64,000 bases of DNA from RPQJ01 sp041910015 (GTDB lineage: Bacteria; Pseudomonadota; Gammaproteobacteria; Steroidobacterales; Steroidobacteraceae): assembly GCA_041910015.1 (NCBI GenBank), contig JAYRRR010000133.1, forward strand, positions 1-64,000. Reading direction: 5' to 3'. Below are positions 11,787 to 19,831 of the stretch, piece after piece (positions within the stretch are counted from its first letter, which is position 1; every line of letters starts with the position of its first letter). The notes under the pieces are model-generated. The model was not told the DNA's origin, made no database searches, and saw only the letters and a list, made by a program, of their open reading frames with translations. A program made the translations under genes and the position numbers.

Positions 11787-13004
11787 TCAGCGCGACGCCG
11801 TCTTCCAGAGCTTGGCGACCTCGGCGGACTTCGGGTCCTTGACGGCGTCGAACGCCTTCATCGCACCGGCCTTGTCGCCCTTCCGCTTGAGCGCGATGCC
11901 GAGCAGCATGTGGGCGCCGTCGGCGTCGGCCAGACCACCCTTCGCGACGGCCCTCTGCAGCGCGGACGCCGCCTGCGCGTAATCACCCGCGCTGAAAAAG
12001 AGCACGCCGGTCTTCTGCATCTCTTCGCCGGTCTTCGCGGCGGCCAGTTGCGCCTCGGCCTTGGGCAGCGCCAGCCGCTCCTGGTCGGCCTTGCGTTTGG
12101 CGGCCTCCAGCGTCCGCTGCGCGCGCGTCAGCTCGTCGCCCTGGAACAGGCCCGCGTCGATGGCCTTCTTCATGACACGCTCGCCTTCGATGCCGAAGCC
12201 GCCGATCACGAGCGCCTGCGTCATGTCCACGTACTGGCGCGTCTCTTTGAGCGCGCCGACGTCCTCGGCCAGGCGGTAGAGCCCCATGAGCTGCTGGTCG
12301 TTCTTGGTCTGCTTGAGGTACCCGTCGAGCACGCGTTCCCAGGTGTCGGGCGACGGGTAGTACTTGAGCAGCTGTTCCAGCGCGCGGGCCGTGCCGGCGC
12401 TGTCGTTCAGCTCATAGTTGGAGCGCAGCACGAGCTGCAGCAGGTCCTGGCTCGGCGTGCCGCCCGACTTCATGATGCGGTCGGCCGCGGCGATGGCGCC
12501 CTTGTAGTCCTTCTGCATGTAGTACGCGTTCGCGGCGAGCAGCTGCATGTCCTTGTCGCCGGGAACCGCCTTCAGGTAGGACTGCGCCGCCTGCGCCGCC
12601 TTGCCGTAGCTGCCGGCGCGCGCGTAGAGCTGCGCGAGCGTCTTGGTGCGCTGCACCTTGTCGCCGGCGGACATCTGGCCGGAGGCGAGCTGCCCCTCGA
12701 GCACGCGTGCCGCATCGGCATTGCGGCCCTGCTGCAGGTACACGTACCACAGCATCTCGTTGATCTTGTACTGGTCGAAGGCGGTCTTGCCCGGCGCACC
12801 GTCCGCTTCCTTGATCTTCGCCAGCGCCTGATCCCAGCGCTTCCTGGCGATGGCGTCCTGGGCCGCCTTGAGCGGCACGCCGACCTTCTGGCTGACCTTC
12901 TGCTGTGCCTCCGCCGTAACCGGCACGCCCAGCAGGGTGGCCGCGACACCCGTCCAGCCCGCCACCGCGAGCAGGCTGCCGAGAACGAAACTCGCCTTCC
13001 TCAT
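11787..13004 (-). CDS. Exported tetratricopeptide-repeat protein, last gene of the TonB operon
   Basis: 405 residues from the ATG at 13004, chosen because it gives an immediate signal peptide (KASFVLGSLLAVAGWTGVAA up to about TAEAQQ). An upstream in-frame start would add 31 non-homologous residues. TPR-like helical pairs fill the rest. It is paralogous along its full length to the facing gene at 10416-11702. It follows two exbD genes, so it is probably co-transcribed with the TonB energising complex and may link it to the periplasm or to a receptor. The exact role is unknown. Confidence 0.82.
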   Translation of the reverse strand: MRKASFVLGSLLAVAGWTGVAATLLGVPVTAEAQQKVSQKVGVPLKAAQDAIARKRWDQALAKIKEADGAPGKTAFDQYKINEMLWYVYLQQGRNADAARVLEGQLASGQMSAGDKVQRTKTLAQLYARAGSYGKAAQAAQSYLKAVPGDKDMQLLAANAYYMQKDYKGAIAAADRIMKSGGTPSQDLLQLVLRSNYELNDSAGTARALEQLLKYYPSPDTWERVLDGYLKQTKNDQQLMGLYRLAEDVGALKETRQYVDMTQALVIGGFGIEGERVMKKAIDAGLFQGDELTRAQRTLEAAKRKADQERLALPKAEAQLAAAKTGEEMQKTGVLFFSAGDYAQAASALQRAVAKGGLADADGAHMLLGIALKRKGDKAGAMKAFDAVKDPKSAEVAKLWKTASR

Positions 13005-13128
13005 CGAATGCCTCACTGGGGACTTCAACCCCGCTGACAAGGAAAAAGCCGCCGGCGCTCGACGCCCCGGCAGCTCCCTTTGACCCATGGGCCCCACCCC
13101 GGCAGGCGAGCGCGGCCCTCCCGTGCCT

Positions 13129-13551
13129 CTACATGAACTGCTCGTTGCCGACGAAGCCGATCTTCAGCAGCCCGTTGCGTTGCGCGGCCGCCAGCACTCG
13201 CGCCACCACGCCATAGGCAGCGCGCTTGTTCGGACGGATGTGCAGTTCCGGTTGCGGATCGTTCGCCGCCTCGCGGCGGAAATACGTGTCTAGAGCGTCG
13301 ACGGTGACCGGCGAGCCGTTCCACAGCACGGTGCCGTCGAAGTCGATCTCGAGATTGATGACGACCGGCTGCACGTTCTGCTGCGGCGTGTTCTGCGCAC
13401 GCGGCATGTCGAGCTTCACAGCGTGCGTCATCACCGGAATCGTGATGATGAACATGACGAGCAGCACCAGCAGGACGTCGATCAACGGCGTCATGTTGAT
13501 GTCCATCATCGGATCTGCGTCCGTGCCGCCCTCTCCAACGCTCATACTCAT
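13129..13551 (-). CDS. exbD: Biopolymer transport protein ExbD (second copy)
   Basis: 140 residues. A short cytoplasmic N-terminus leads into one transmembrane helix, and the conserved Asp (D25 in INMTPLIDVLLVLLV) is the proton-relay residue of ExbD/TolR. A periplasmic domain ends in KIGFVGNEQFM. It works with ExbB to turn proton motive force into TonB movement. It is a tandem relative of the exbD just upstream, 36 bases away, but diverged in its periplasmic part. Confidence 0.93.
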   Translation of the reverse strand: MSMSVGEGGTDADPMMDINMTPLIDVLLVLLVMFIITIPVMTHAVKLDMPRAQNTPQQNVQPVVINLEIDFDGTVLWNGSPVTVDALDTYFRREAANDPQPELHIRPNKRAAYGVVARVLAAAQRNGLLKIGFVGNEQFM

Positions 13552-13587
13552 TCGCTTGACTCCCGCCTTCGATGTCGCAGCCGGGGC

Positions 13588-14025
13588 TCAGCGCCCGAGA
13601 CCACGATCGGGCTCGGTGATGAAGCCGACCTTCTGGATGCCGGCGCGCTGGCACAGCACGATCACGCGGCCGATGTGCTCGTAGGCCGTGGCGCGATCGC
13701 CGCGGACGTGGATCTCCGGCTGGGGATCCGTGACCGCGACCGCCTTGATACGGTCGAGCAGCGCCTCCTGAGTGGGCACCAGCATCGTGTTCCAGTAGAC
13801 GTTGCCTTCCTTGTCCACCGCGATGTTGATGTTTTCGGGCTTGGTCTGCGTGGGGATGTTCGCCGCCTTCGGCAGTTCCACCTTCACCGACTGCGTGATC
13901 ACCGGGATGGTGATCAGGAAGATGATGAGGAGCACCAGCATCACGTCCACGAGGGGCGTGACGTTGATCTCCGAAATCGCCTTGTCGTCCTCGCCCGGGT
14001 CGCCGCCCGTGATCGACATGCTCAT
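13588..14025 (-). CDS. exbD: Biopolymer transport protein ExbD (first copy)
   Basis: 145 residues from the ATG at 14025. The N-terminal helix carries INVTPLVDVMLVLLIIF with the essential Asp, and the periplasmic domain ends in QKVGFITEPDRG. It lies 32 bases after exbB and is probably translationally linked to it. Two successive ExbD proteins after one ExbB are common in Xanthomonas-type TonB operons, where the second copy can have a specialised role. Confidence 0.93.
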   Translation of the reverse strand: MSMSITGGDPGEDDKAISEINVTPLVDVMLVLLIIFLITIPVITQSVKVELPKAANIPTQTKPENINIAVDKEGNVYWNTMLVPTQEALLDRIKAVAVTDPQPEIHVRGDRATAYEHIGRVIVLCQRAGIQKVGFITEPDRGLGR

Positions 14026-14057
14026 GGTGTATTGCCTCCGGCCGCGGCCGAACCCGG

Positions 14058-14783
14058 TTACTTCTTCGGCGCGCCCGCGATGACCTTGGCACCGGCGCCT
14101 TCGACGCGCGAGCCGCTGACGATCACCTGCTCGAGATCGTTCGAGAAGAGCTTGACCTTCTCCATGATCTGCTTGTTGCGACCGAGCAGGAAGTTGTAGC
14201 CGAGCACGGCGGGGACCGCGACCGCGAGGCCGATCGCCGTCATGATGAGCGCCTCGCCGACGGGGCCCGCGACCTTGTCGATCGAGGCCTGACCGGCCAC
14301 GCCGATCGCGACCAGCGCGTGGTAGATGCCCCACACCGTGCCGAACAGGCCGATGAACGGCGCGGTCGAACCGGTGGTCGCCAGGAACGGCAGCTGCGTC
14401 GAGAGCGCGTTGCCGATGCGCGCGGTGGCGCGGGCGAGCACGTTGTCGATCCACTCGTGCAGCGGAACCTGCTGCGTCAGACGCTCGTCGTGGTGCTCGG
14501 CCGCGTCGATCGCCTCGGCCGCCATCACCTTGAAGATGTTGCCCTTGCCCGTGAGCTTGTTGACGCCGGTCTTGATGTTGTCGGCGGCCCAGAAGCTCTT
14601 CTCGGCCTCCGCGGCCTGCGACAGCAGGCGACGCTGCTCCCACCACTTGGTGAAGATGATGAACCAGGAATACGCGGACATCAGCACGAGGAGGACGAGC
14701 ACGCCCTTCGCGACGAAGTCGCCCTGCGCCCAGAGGGCCTGGATTCCGTACGGGTTGTCGACGCTGACTGCTTCGGTGGCCAT
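14058..14783 (-). CDS. exbB: MotA/TolQ/ExbB proton channel protein ExbB
   Basis: 241 residues with three hydrophobic segments. The first is near residues 25-45 (GVLVLLVLMSAYSWFIIFTKWW); the second and third form the conserved MotA/TolQ/ExbB domain (PFIGLFGTVWGIYHAL and LIMTAIGLAVAVPAVLGYN). It makes the pentameric inner-membrane channel around ExbD. It sits 75 bases after tonB and directly before exbD. Confidence 0.95.
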   Translation of the reverse strand: MATEAVSVDNPYGIQALWAQGDFVAKGVLVLLVLMSAYSWFIIFTKWWEQRRLLSQAAEAEKSFWAADNIKTGVNKLTGKGNIFKVMAAEAIDAAEHHDERLTQQVPLHEWIDNVLARATARIGNALSTQLPFLATTGSTAPFIGLFGTVWGIYHALVAIGVAGQASIDKVAGPVGEALIMTAIGLAVAVPAVLGYNFLLGRNKQIMEKVKLFSNDLEQVIVSGSRVEGAGAKVIAGAPKK

Positions 14784-14858
14784 TGAGGTCGGTTCCTGTG
14801 TCTTGTCTTGACTGATCTGGCGTTGCGGACGGTCTTGCGACCGGGGGTCAAACTGCGG

Positions 14859-15512
14859 TCAATCCGTGAGGCGGAACGTGACGGCGAACGTGTGCCACAT
14901 GGCAACGGGCTTGCCGTCCTCCTTGCCGGGAACGAAGCGCCAGTTGCGCTGCACCTCCTTCACGGCCGCCTCGTCGAGCCGGTCGAAGCCGCTGGACTTG
15001 GCGATCTTGACCTCGCCCGCCCGGCCGGTTTCGAGCACGTAGACCTGCAGCACGACCGTGCCCGCCTCGCCGGCGCGACGCGAGGCCGGCGGATATTCGG
15101 GCTGCGTCGTGCGCGCGCCCTTGCCCTGCGTGGACGGCGGCGTCTTGACGACGGCGCGCTCGACGGGCTTCGGCGGCGGCGGCGCCTGCACGACCGGCCG
15201 CTCGCTCGTGACGTTGGAGATCGCCGTGGTCGGGCCGCTGTCGACGGCGAGGTCGATCGCCACCTCGGGCGGCGGGACGTAGGGCGGCGGCTGCTCGATG
15301 TCCGGCGGCGGCGGCGGCGGCTCCTTGTCGTCGTCCGGCAACTCCTCGATGATCTTCGTCTCGACGGGGCCCATCACCGTCTGGACCATCTTCGCGCCGA
15401 GCCCGGACGCAAGCACCCAGAAGAACAGGACGTGGATGATGACGACGAGCACGAAAGCAAGCGTTCGCTTGCTGTTTTTCGCCGGATCGTCAATCGAGTA
15501 ACTGTAGGCCAC
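14859..15512 (-). CDS. tonB: Energy transducer TonB
   Basis: 217 residues. One membrane anchor lies near residues 18-38 (LAFVLVVIIHVLFFWVLASG) and includes the His needed for ExbB/ExbD coupling. A Pro-rich spacer (PPPPPPDIEQPPPYVPPPE) spans the periplasm, and the C-terminal domain has the TonB fold (GTVVLQVYVLETGRAGEV, FDRLDEAAVKEVQRNWRF). It is the first gene of tonB-exbB-exbD-exbD-TPR. It powers uptake through outer-membrane TonB-dependent receptors, none of which is in this window. Confidence 0.95.
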   Translation of the reverse strand: MAYSYSIDDPAKNSKRTLAFVLVVIIHVLFFWVLASGLGAKMVQTVMGPVETKIIEELPDDDKEPPPPPPDIEQPPPYVPPPEVAIDLAVDSGPTTAISNVTSERPVVQAPPPPKPVERAVVKTPPSTQGKGARTTQPEYPPASRRAGEAGTVVLQVYVLETGRAGEVKIAKSSGFDRLDEAAVKEVQRNWRFVPGKEDGKPVAMWHTFAVTFRLTD

Positions 15513-15906
15513 TTATCCTCCACATTCGGTGGGCACACGAGTAGGCTGCAGCCCGGTCGGGTGACCGACACTACAAGAGCCTTTCCACCCTCGCAAGCCC
15601 AGACTTGAATCCGCGCAAGCCCCCGAAGTCGCGCTCGTCCGTCGGTTCCATTGTCACGGGTCTGGTGTGCCGCGCCGCACTGGTTTGACGCAGTGCATCA
15701 AGCGATGCGCCCGTGGACGACCGGCCTGCCGGTCATCTACCGATCTGTCAGCGGGCGCGACTTTACCCACGCGTCAACGCCAAGACAATAGTCGGAATGG
15801 ACTTCGACGCTGCTGCCGTGCGTCCGGTCGACCGTCACCGGGCGCGCGACTCGATGCCGGAAGCGCGGCGAGCCGCAGGCGCGTCCACACCCTGCCAAGG
15901 CGATGT
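15513..15906. other. 394-base non-coding gap between tonB and ilvD
   Basis: Both flanking genes run leftward, so this gap holds the tonB promoter and the ilvD downstream region. On the minus strand TTGCGA near 15592 and TGTAGT near 15573 are possible tonB -35/-10 elements, but the spacing is only fair. No convincing ORF, hairpin with U-tract or repeat is visible. Confidence 0.4.
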
Positions 15907-17598
15907 TCATGACGCCGCACTGCGGTCCGTGACGGCGCCGAGCGACGCGCTGCTCACCTGCTGTGCATACTTCGCGAGCACGCCCCGCGTCGCGTAGGGC
16001 GGCCGTGGCTGCCAGTCTGCACGCCGGCGCACCAGCTCGGCCGTAGCGACGTCCAGCGTGATCGTCCGCGTCGTGGCGTCGATGCGGATCAGGTCGCCAT
16101 CGCGCACCAGTGCGATCGGCCCGCCGAGCGCGGCCTCGGGTGAGACGTGACCCACGACGAAGCCATGGCTGCCGCCGGAGAAGCGCCCGTCGGTCAGGAA
16201 GGCGACCTTGTCGCCGAGTCCCTTGCCCATGATCGCGGCGGTCGGGCTCAGCATCTCGCGCATGCCCGGGCCGCCGCGGGGTCCCTCGTAGCGGACGATG
16301 ATCACGTCGCCGGCCACGACCTGGCCGTCGAGGATCGCCTGCAGCGTCGCCTCCTCGCCGTCGAACACGCGCGCGCGGCCGGTGAAGCTCAGGCCTTCCT
16401 TGCCGCTGATCTTCGCCACGGCACCGTCGGGCGCGAGATTGCCGTAGAGCACGACCAGGTGGCTGTCGGCCTTGATCGGGTGGGTGAGCGGTCGCACGAT
16501 CGCCTGCCCCGCCGGGTAGGGCTTCACCTTTGCCAGGTTCTGACGCAGCGTCTTGCCCGTCACGGTGAGGCAGTCGCCGTGCAGCAGGCCCGCGTCGAGC
16601 AGCGACTTCATCAGCGGCTGGATGCCGCCGATGCGCACCAGGTCCGACATCGAATAACGCCCGCTCGGGCGCAGGTCCGCGAGCACGGGCACGCGCGCGC
16701 CGATGCGCGTGAAGTCATCGAGTTCGAGCGGGACGCCCGCGGCATGGGCGATCGCGAGCAGGTGCAGCACCGCGTTGGTCGAACCACCGAGCGTGATCAC
16801 CACGGTGATGGCATTCTCGAAAGCTTCGCGCGTCAGGATCATCGAGGGCCGGATGCCCTGCTTGATCAGGTTGACGACAGCGCGCCCTGCCCGTTCCGCG
16901 TCGGCGCGTTTGGTCTTCGAGACGGCTTCCTGCGCCGAACTGTTGGCGAGGCTCATGCCGAGCGCCTCGATCGCGGAGGCCATCGTGTTGGCGGTGTACA
17001 TGCCCCCGCAACTGCCGGCGCCCGGGATGGCCGTGCGCTCCACCTCGCGCAGCTCGCGGTCGTCGATCGCGCCGGTCGCGTGTGCGCCCACCGCCTCGAA
17101 CACCGAGACGACGTCGCGGTGCTTCTCGCCAGGGCGGATCGTACCGCCGTAGACGAAGACCGCCGGGCGGTCGAGACGCGCGATCGCCATCATGCAACCC
17201 GGCATGTTCTTGTCACAGCCGCCGATGGCGACCAGGCCGTCGAAGCCCTGGGCACCGGCCACGGTCTCGATCGAGTCGGCGATGACTTCGCGCGAGACGA
17301 GCGAGTAGCGCATGCCCGGCGTGCCCATGGAAATGCCGTCCGACACGGTGATGGTGCCGAAGACCGTGCTCTTGCCACCGGCGGCGTCGGCGCCGCTGGC
17401 CGCCTTCGCGGCCAGCTTGTCGATGTGCATGTTGCAGGGGGTCAGGTTGCTCCAGGTCGAGGCGATGCCGACCTGCGGCCGCCGGAAGTCACGGTCGGTG
17501 TAGCCCACCGCGCGCAGCATGGCCCGGCTGGCGGTCTGTTTCACACCGTCGAACACGAGCTTGGAATAGGGACGAACGTCGACTTTGCGGCGGGTCAT
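15907..17598 (-). CDS. ilvD: Dihydroxy-acid dehydratase
   Basis: 563 residues of the IlvD/Edd family. It dehydrates 2,3-dihydroxy-isovalerate and 2,3-dihydroxy-3-methylvalerate to the keto acids that give valine, leucine and isoleucine. The iron-sulfur cysteines appear in GGCDKNMPGCMMA and GAGSCGGMYTANTM, and the C-terminal substrate region includes DGRFSGGSHGF. The other enzyme of the common branched-chain path, ilvC, lies 2.2 kb away on the opposite strand. IlvBN is not in the window. Confidence 0.95.
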   Translation of the reverse strand: MTRRKVDVRPYSKLVFDGVKQTASRAMLRAVGYTDRDFRRPQVGIASTWSNLTPCNMHIDKLAAKAASGADAAGGKSTVFGTITVSDGISMGTPGMRYSLVSREVIADSIETVAGAQGFDGLVAIGGCDKNMPGCMMAIARLDRPAVFVYGGTIRPGEKHRDVVSVFEAVGAHATGAIDDRELREVERTAIPGAGSCGGMYTANTMASAIEALGMSLANSSAQEAVSKTKRADAERAGRAVVNLIKQGIRPSMILTREAFENAITVVITLGGSTNAVLHLLAIAHAAGVPLELDDFTRIGARVPVLADLRPSGRYSMSDLVRIGGIQPLMKSLLDAGLLHGDCLTVTGKTLRQNLAKVKPYPAGQAIVRPLTHPIKADSHLVVLYGNLAPDGAVAKISGKEGLSFTGRARVFDGEEATLQAILDGQVVAGDVIIVRYEGPRGGPGMREMLSPTAAIMGKGLGDKVAFLTDGRFSGGSHGFVVGHVSPEAALGGPIALVRDGDLIRIDATTRTITLDVATAELVRRRADWQPRPPYATRGVLAKYAQQVSSASLGAVTDRSAAS

Positions 17599-17668
17599 CG
17601 GCGGGCTCCGGGCGCGGACGCAGTGGCTGCGGGTCAGCCTGCTATTGTGCGACCTCGCGCGGCGCGGG

Positions 17669-17890
17669 TCACGCCGGCGTAACGGTCACGAGCCTGCGCC
17701 GCAGCTGCTCGAACCGGCGGGCACCCGTGACCACGAGCGCGAGGGGGATCAGCCGCACCAGCACGGCAGCCACCAGCCGCACGACCGGGACGCGGGTGGC
17801 GCGACCGTGCCGTGCGCAAGACGCGAGCGCGCCCGCGAGACCGCAGAGACAGCCGGCGACGATGGCGAGGCGCTCGAATCCCAGATCCAT
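17669..17890 (-). CDS. Possible small membrane protein
   Basis: 73 residues with two hydrophobic stretches (about residues 8-23 and 36-56) separated by a basic loop, and a basic C-terminus. It starts 30 bases after the M17 peptidase stop in the same direction. The ribosome site is weak (GGA) and I recognise no family. It could be a real two-helix protein or a chance frame in G+C-rich DNA. Confidence 0.35.
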   Translation of the reverse strand: MDLGFERLAIVAGCLCGLAGALASCARHGRATRVPVVRLVAAVLVRLIPLALVVTGARRFEQLRRRLVTVTPA

Positions 17891-17919
17891 GGCCGGTCCG
17901 GTCGGGCGGCTGCGCCGGC

Positions 17920-19341
17920 TCAGCCGTAGCGCTCGGTCAGCAGCGCAAACAGCGCACGCACGGCTTGCGGCTCCGCACCCACCGGCCGGCCCGGCCGCTC
18001 CCTGGGGTTCCACGCGAACAGGTCCACGTGCATCCAGTCCGTCGTCAGGGTGACGAAGCGCTGCAGGAACAGCGCGCCGATGATCGCGCCGGCGAACGTC
18101 GAGGCGGAGACGTTGTTGACGTCGGCCACCTTGCTCGCGATGTCGTCCTCGTACCCGGCCCACAGCGGCATCTGCCACAACGGGTCGGCGACGCGCCGTC
18201 CGTGACCCAGCAGCGCTTCCACCGTTGCCGGCCGCTTGCCGAACAGCGCGGGCAGTTCCGGCCCGAGGGCCACGCGGGCCGCGCCGGTCAGCGTCGCCAG
18301 GTCGACCAGCAGGTCGGGTGCTTCCTCATCCGCGAGCGCCAGCGCGTCGCACAGGATCAGCCGGCCCTCCGCATCGGTGTTGCCGACCTCGACGGTCAGG
18401 CCCTTGCGCGTCCGGATGACGTCGCCCGGACGATAGGCGTTGCCGGATACCGCGTTCTCGACGGCCGGGATCAGCACCCGCAGACGCACGGGCAGTCCGG
18501 ACTCCATGACCAGCCGCGACAACGCGAGCGCGCACGCCGCGCCACCCATGTCCTTCTTCATCAGGGCCATGCCGGTCGCCGGCTTGAGGTCGAGCCCGCC
18601 CGTGTCGAAGCACACACCCTTGCCGATCAGCGTGAGCTTCGGCCGGGATGGGTCGCCCCAGCGCAGATCGAGCAGTCGCGGCGCCACCGCCGACGCCTGT
18701 CCGACCGCGTGGATCGCCGGAAAGCCGGTCCGCAGTGCCTCACCGGAGACTTCCTCGATGCTCGCGCCACACGTCTGGGCGAGGCGCCTTGCCTCCTCCG
18801 CGAGCCGGGCGGGGTTCATGTCGGCCGCGGGCGTATTCACGAGGTCGCGCGCCCAGGCGGTCGCCGCGGCGATGCGCAGCATCGGCACCAGGCTGGCGCC
18901 GGCCGGCGCCAGCAGACGCGGCCGCGCGTCGCCCGGCCGGGCGGTCGCGGCGCTCTTGTAGGATTCGAACCGGTAGCTGCCGTACGCCCAGCCGAGCACT
19001 ACAGTGGCGGCCGCCTCGGGCGCCAGCGCCTGACCGGCGAGGCGCCAGCGCGTCCCGGCGGGCAGGCGCTCGGGCAACCCGGCGACGTGCCACGGTTCCA
19101 GCGAGTCGAACGAGCCCGGTGAACCGAGTCCAAGCACGGCGCCGCGGATCGTGCCGCCCGGCCCCGGCAACAGCGCCAGATGCTGTCTTTCCGCCTTGAA
19201 ACCGGTGGCACCGAGCCAGACCCGTACGGCCACGTCCTGGCCGGCGAGCCACTCCTCCAGCGCCGGCTGGCCCACGAGCCAGAGATCACACGGCGCGGGG
19301 CCGGCAGCATCCGTCGAGTCGATCAGGAAATCCGTCGTCAT
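17920..19341 (-). CDS. M17-family leucyl aminopeptidase
   Basis: 473 residues from the ATG at 19341 (an earlier ATG adds ten unlikely residues). The C-terminal catalytic half has the two-metal site of M17 peptidases: GKGVCFDTGGLDLKPATGM and KKDMGGAA, then NTDAEGRLILCDAL. The N-terminal half is poorly conserved, as is usual. It cleaves N-terminal Leu and similar residues from peptides in the cytoplasm. It is closer to the PepB-like group than to the PepA/XerA DNA-binding type, judged from length and the missing PepA N-domain signature. Confidence 0.9.
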   Translation of the reverse strand: MTTDFLIDSTDAAGPAPCDLWLVGQPALEEWLAGQDVAVRVWLGATGFKAERQHLALLPGPGGTIRGAVLGLGSPGSFDSLEPWHVAGLPERLPAGTRWRLAGQALAPEAAATVVLGWAYGSYRFESYKSAATARPGDARPRLLAPAGASLVPMLRIAAATAWARDLVNTPAADMNPARLAEEARRLAQTCGASIEEVSGEALRTGFPAIHAVGQASAVAPRLLDLRWGDPSRPKLTLIGKGVCFDTGGLDLKPATGMALMKKDMGGAACALALSRLVMESGLPVRLRVLIPAVENAVSGNAYRPGDVIRTRKGLTVEVGNTDAEGRLILCDALALADEEAPDLLVDLATLTGAARVALGPELPALFGKRPATVEALLGHGRRVADPLWQMPLWAGYEDDIASKVADVNNVSASTFAGAIIGALFLQRFVTLTTDWMHVDLFAWNPRERPGRPVGAEPQAVRALFALLTERYG

Positions 19342-19509
19342 CGTTGGCCCTTGCGCCCCGCCGATGCACAAGCTTAGCGCGATGCCATGATGACCGATTC
19401 CGGTCGACTCTGGCCCGGCCGTGCGAACCGTCGATGATGCCCGCGACGAAGGGCGGTCGTGGCCGGCCGCTTCCGTGTCGTCGTCCTCGCGACGCCTCTT
19501 GCATTGCGG

Positions 19510-19539
19510 TTGACAATGGTTGCGCCGCTGTGCTGCTAT
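19510..19539 (+). promoter_or_regulatory. Sigma-70 promoter of the ilvC-leuACDB leader
   Basis: A perfect TTGACA at 19510-19515 and TGCTAT at 19534-19539 are spaced by 18 bases. Transcription should begin near 19546, about 286 bases before ilvC, leaving a long leader that holds the attenuator. Confidence 0.65.
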
Positions 19540-19574
19540 GCGTCATCTCTATTGCTGTCAGATGCAGGCGCAGG

Positions 19575-19700
19575 GTGAAGTCGTCCGTCGACACTTCCAG
19601 CTTCCCAGCCAGCGGCACCACGGCTCCGTCGCGGCTGGTCGGTCTGCTGCTTGCGTCCCTTGCCCTGCTTCCCCTGCGGAGGTGCGGGGCTCCGGGCTGA
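19575..19700 (+). CDS. Leucine-rich leader peptide of the ilvC-leu operon
   Basis: A 41-codon frame begins at GTG, with AGG six bases before it, and ends at TGA 19698-19700. Eight of the 14 codons at positions 21-34 are Leu (LVGLLLASLALLPL), and a valine codon lies among them. It lies between a strong promoter and a terminator hairpin. Stalling on the Leu run would free 19681-19689, while a ribosome at the stop would cover it. It fits a classical amino-acid attenuation leader; the start codon is the least certain part. Confidence 0.65.
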   Translation: MKSSVDTSSFPASGTTAPSRLVGLLLASLALLPLRRCGAPG

Positions 19701-19742
19701 GAGCGCAAAGAGAGGCGCAATTGGACACCAGGAACCCCGCAC
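19681..19742 (+). promoter_or_regulatory. Predicted antiterminator of the leucine attenuator
   Basis: GTGCGGGG at 19682-19689 is the exact complement of CCCCGCAC at 19735-19742, with three more pairs after one mismatch (CTCC against GGAA). The downstream half is the 5' arm of the terminator, so the two folds exclude each other. Confidence 0.6.
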
Positions 19743-19770
19743 GGCACCGGCCGGCGCGGGGTTCTTCGTT
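19732..19770 (+). terminator. Attenuator terminator upstream of ilvC
   Basis: GAACCCCGC (19732-19740) pairs perfectly with GCGGGGTTC (19756-19764). The stem is followed by TTCGTTT. It stands 62 bases before the ilvC ATG with no gene ending in front of it, so it is a regulated terminator rather than an end-of-operon one. Confidence 0.7.
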
Positions 19771-19831
19771 TGAGGCTGCTGGATTTCGCTTTTCGACAGA
19801 CCGAACCACTGAATAGCTGGAGATTGCACAG

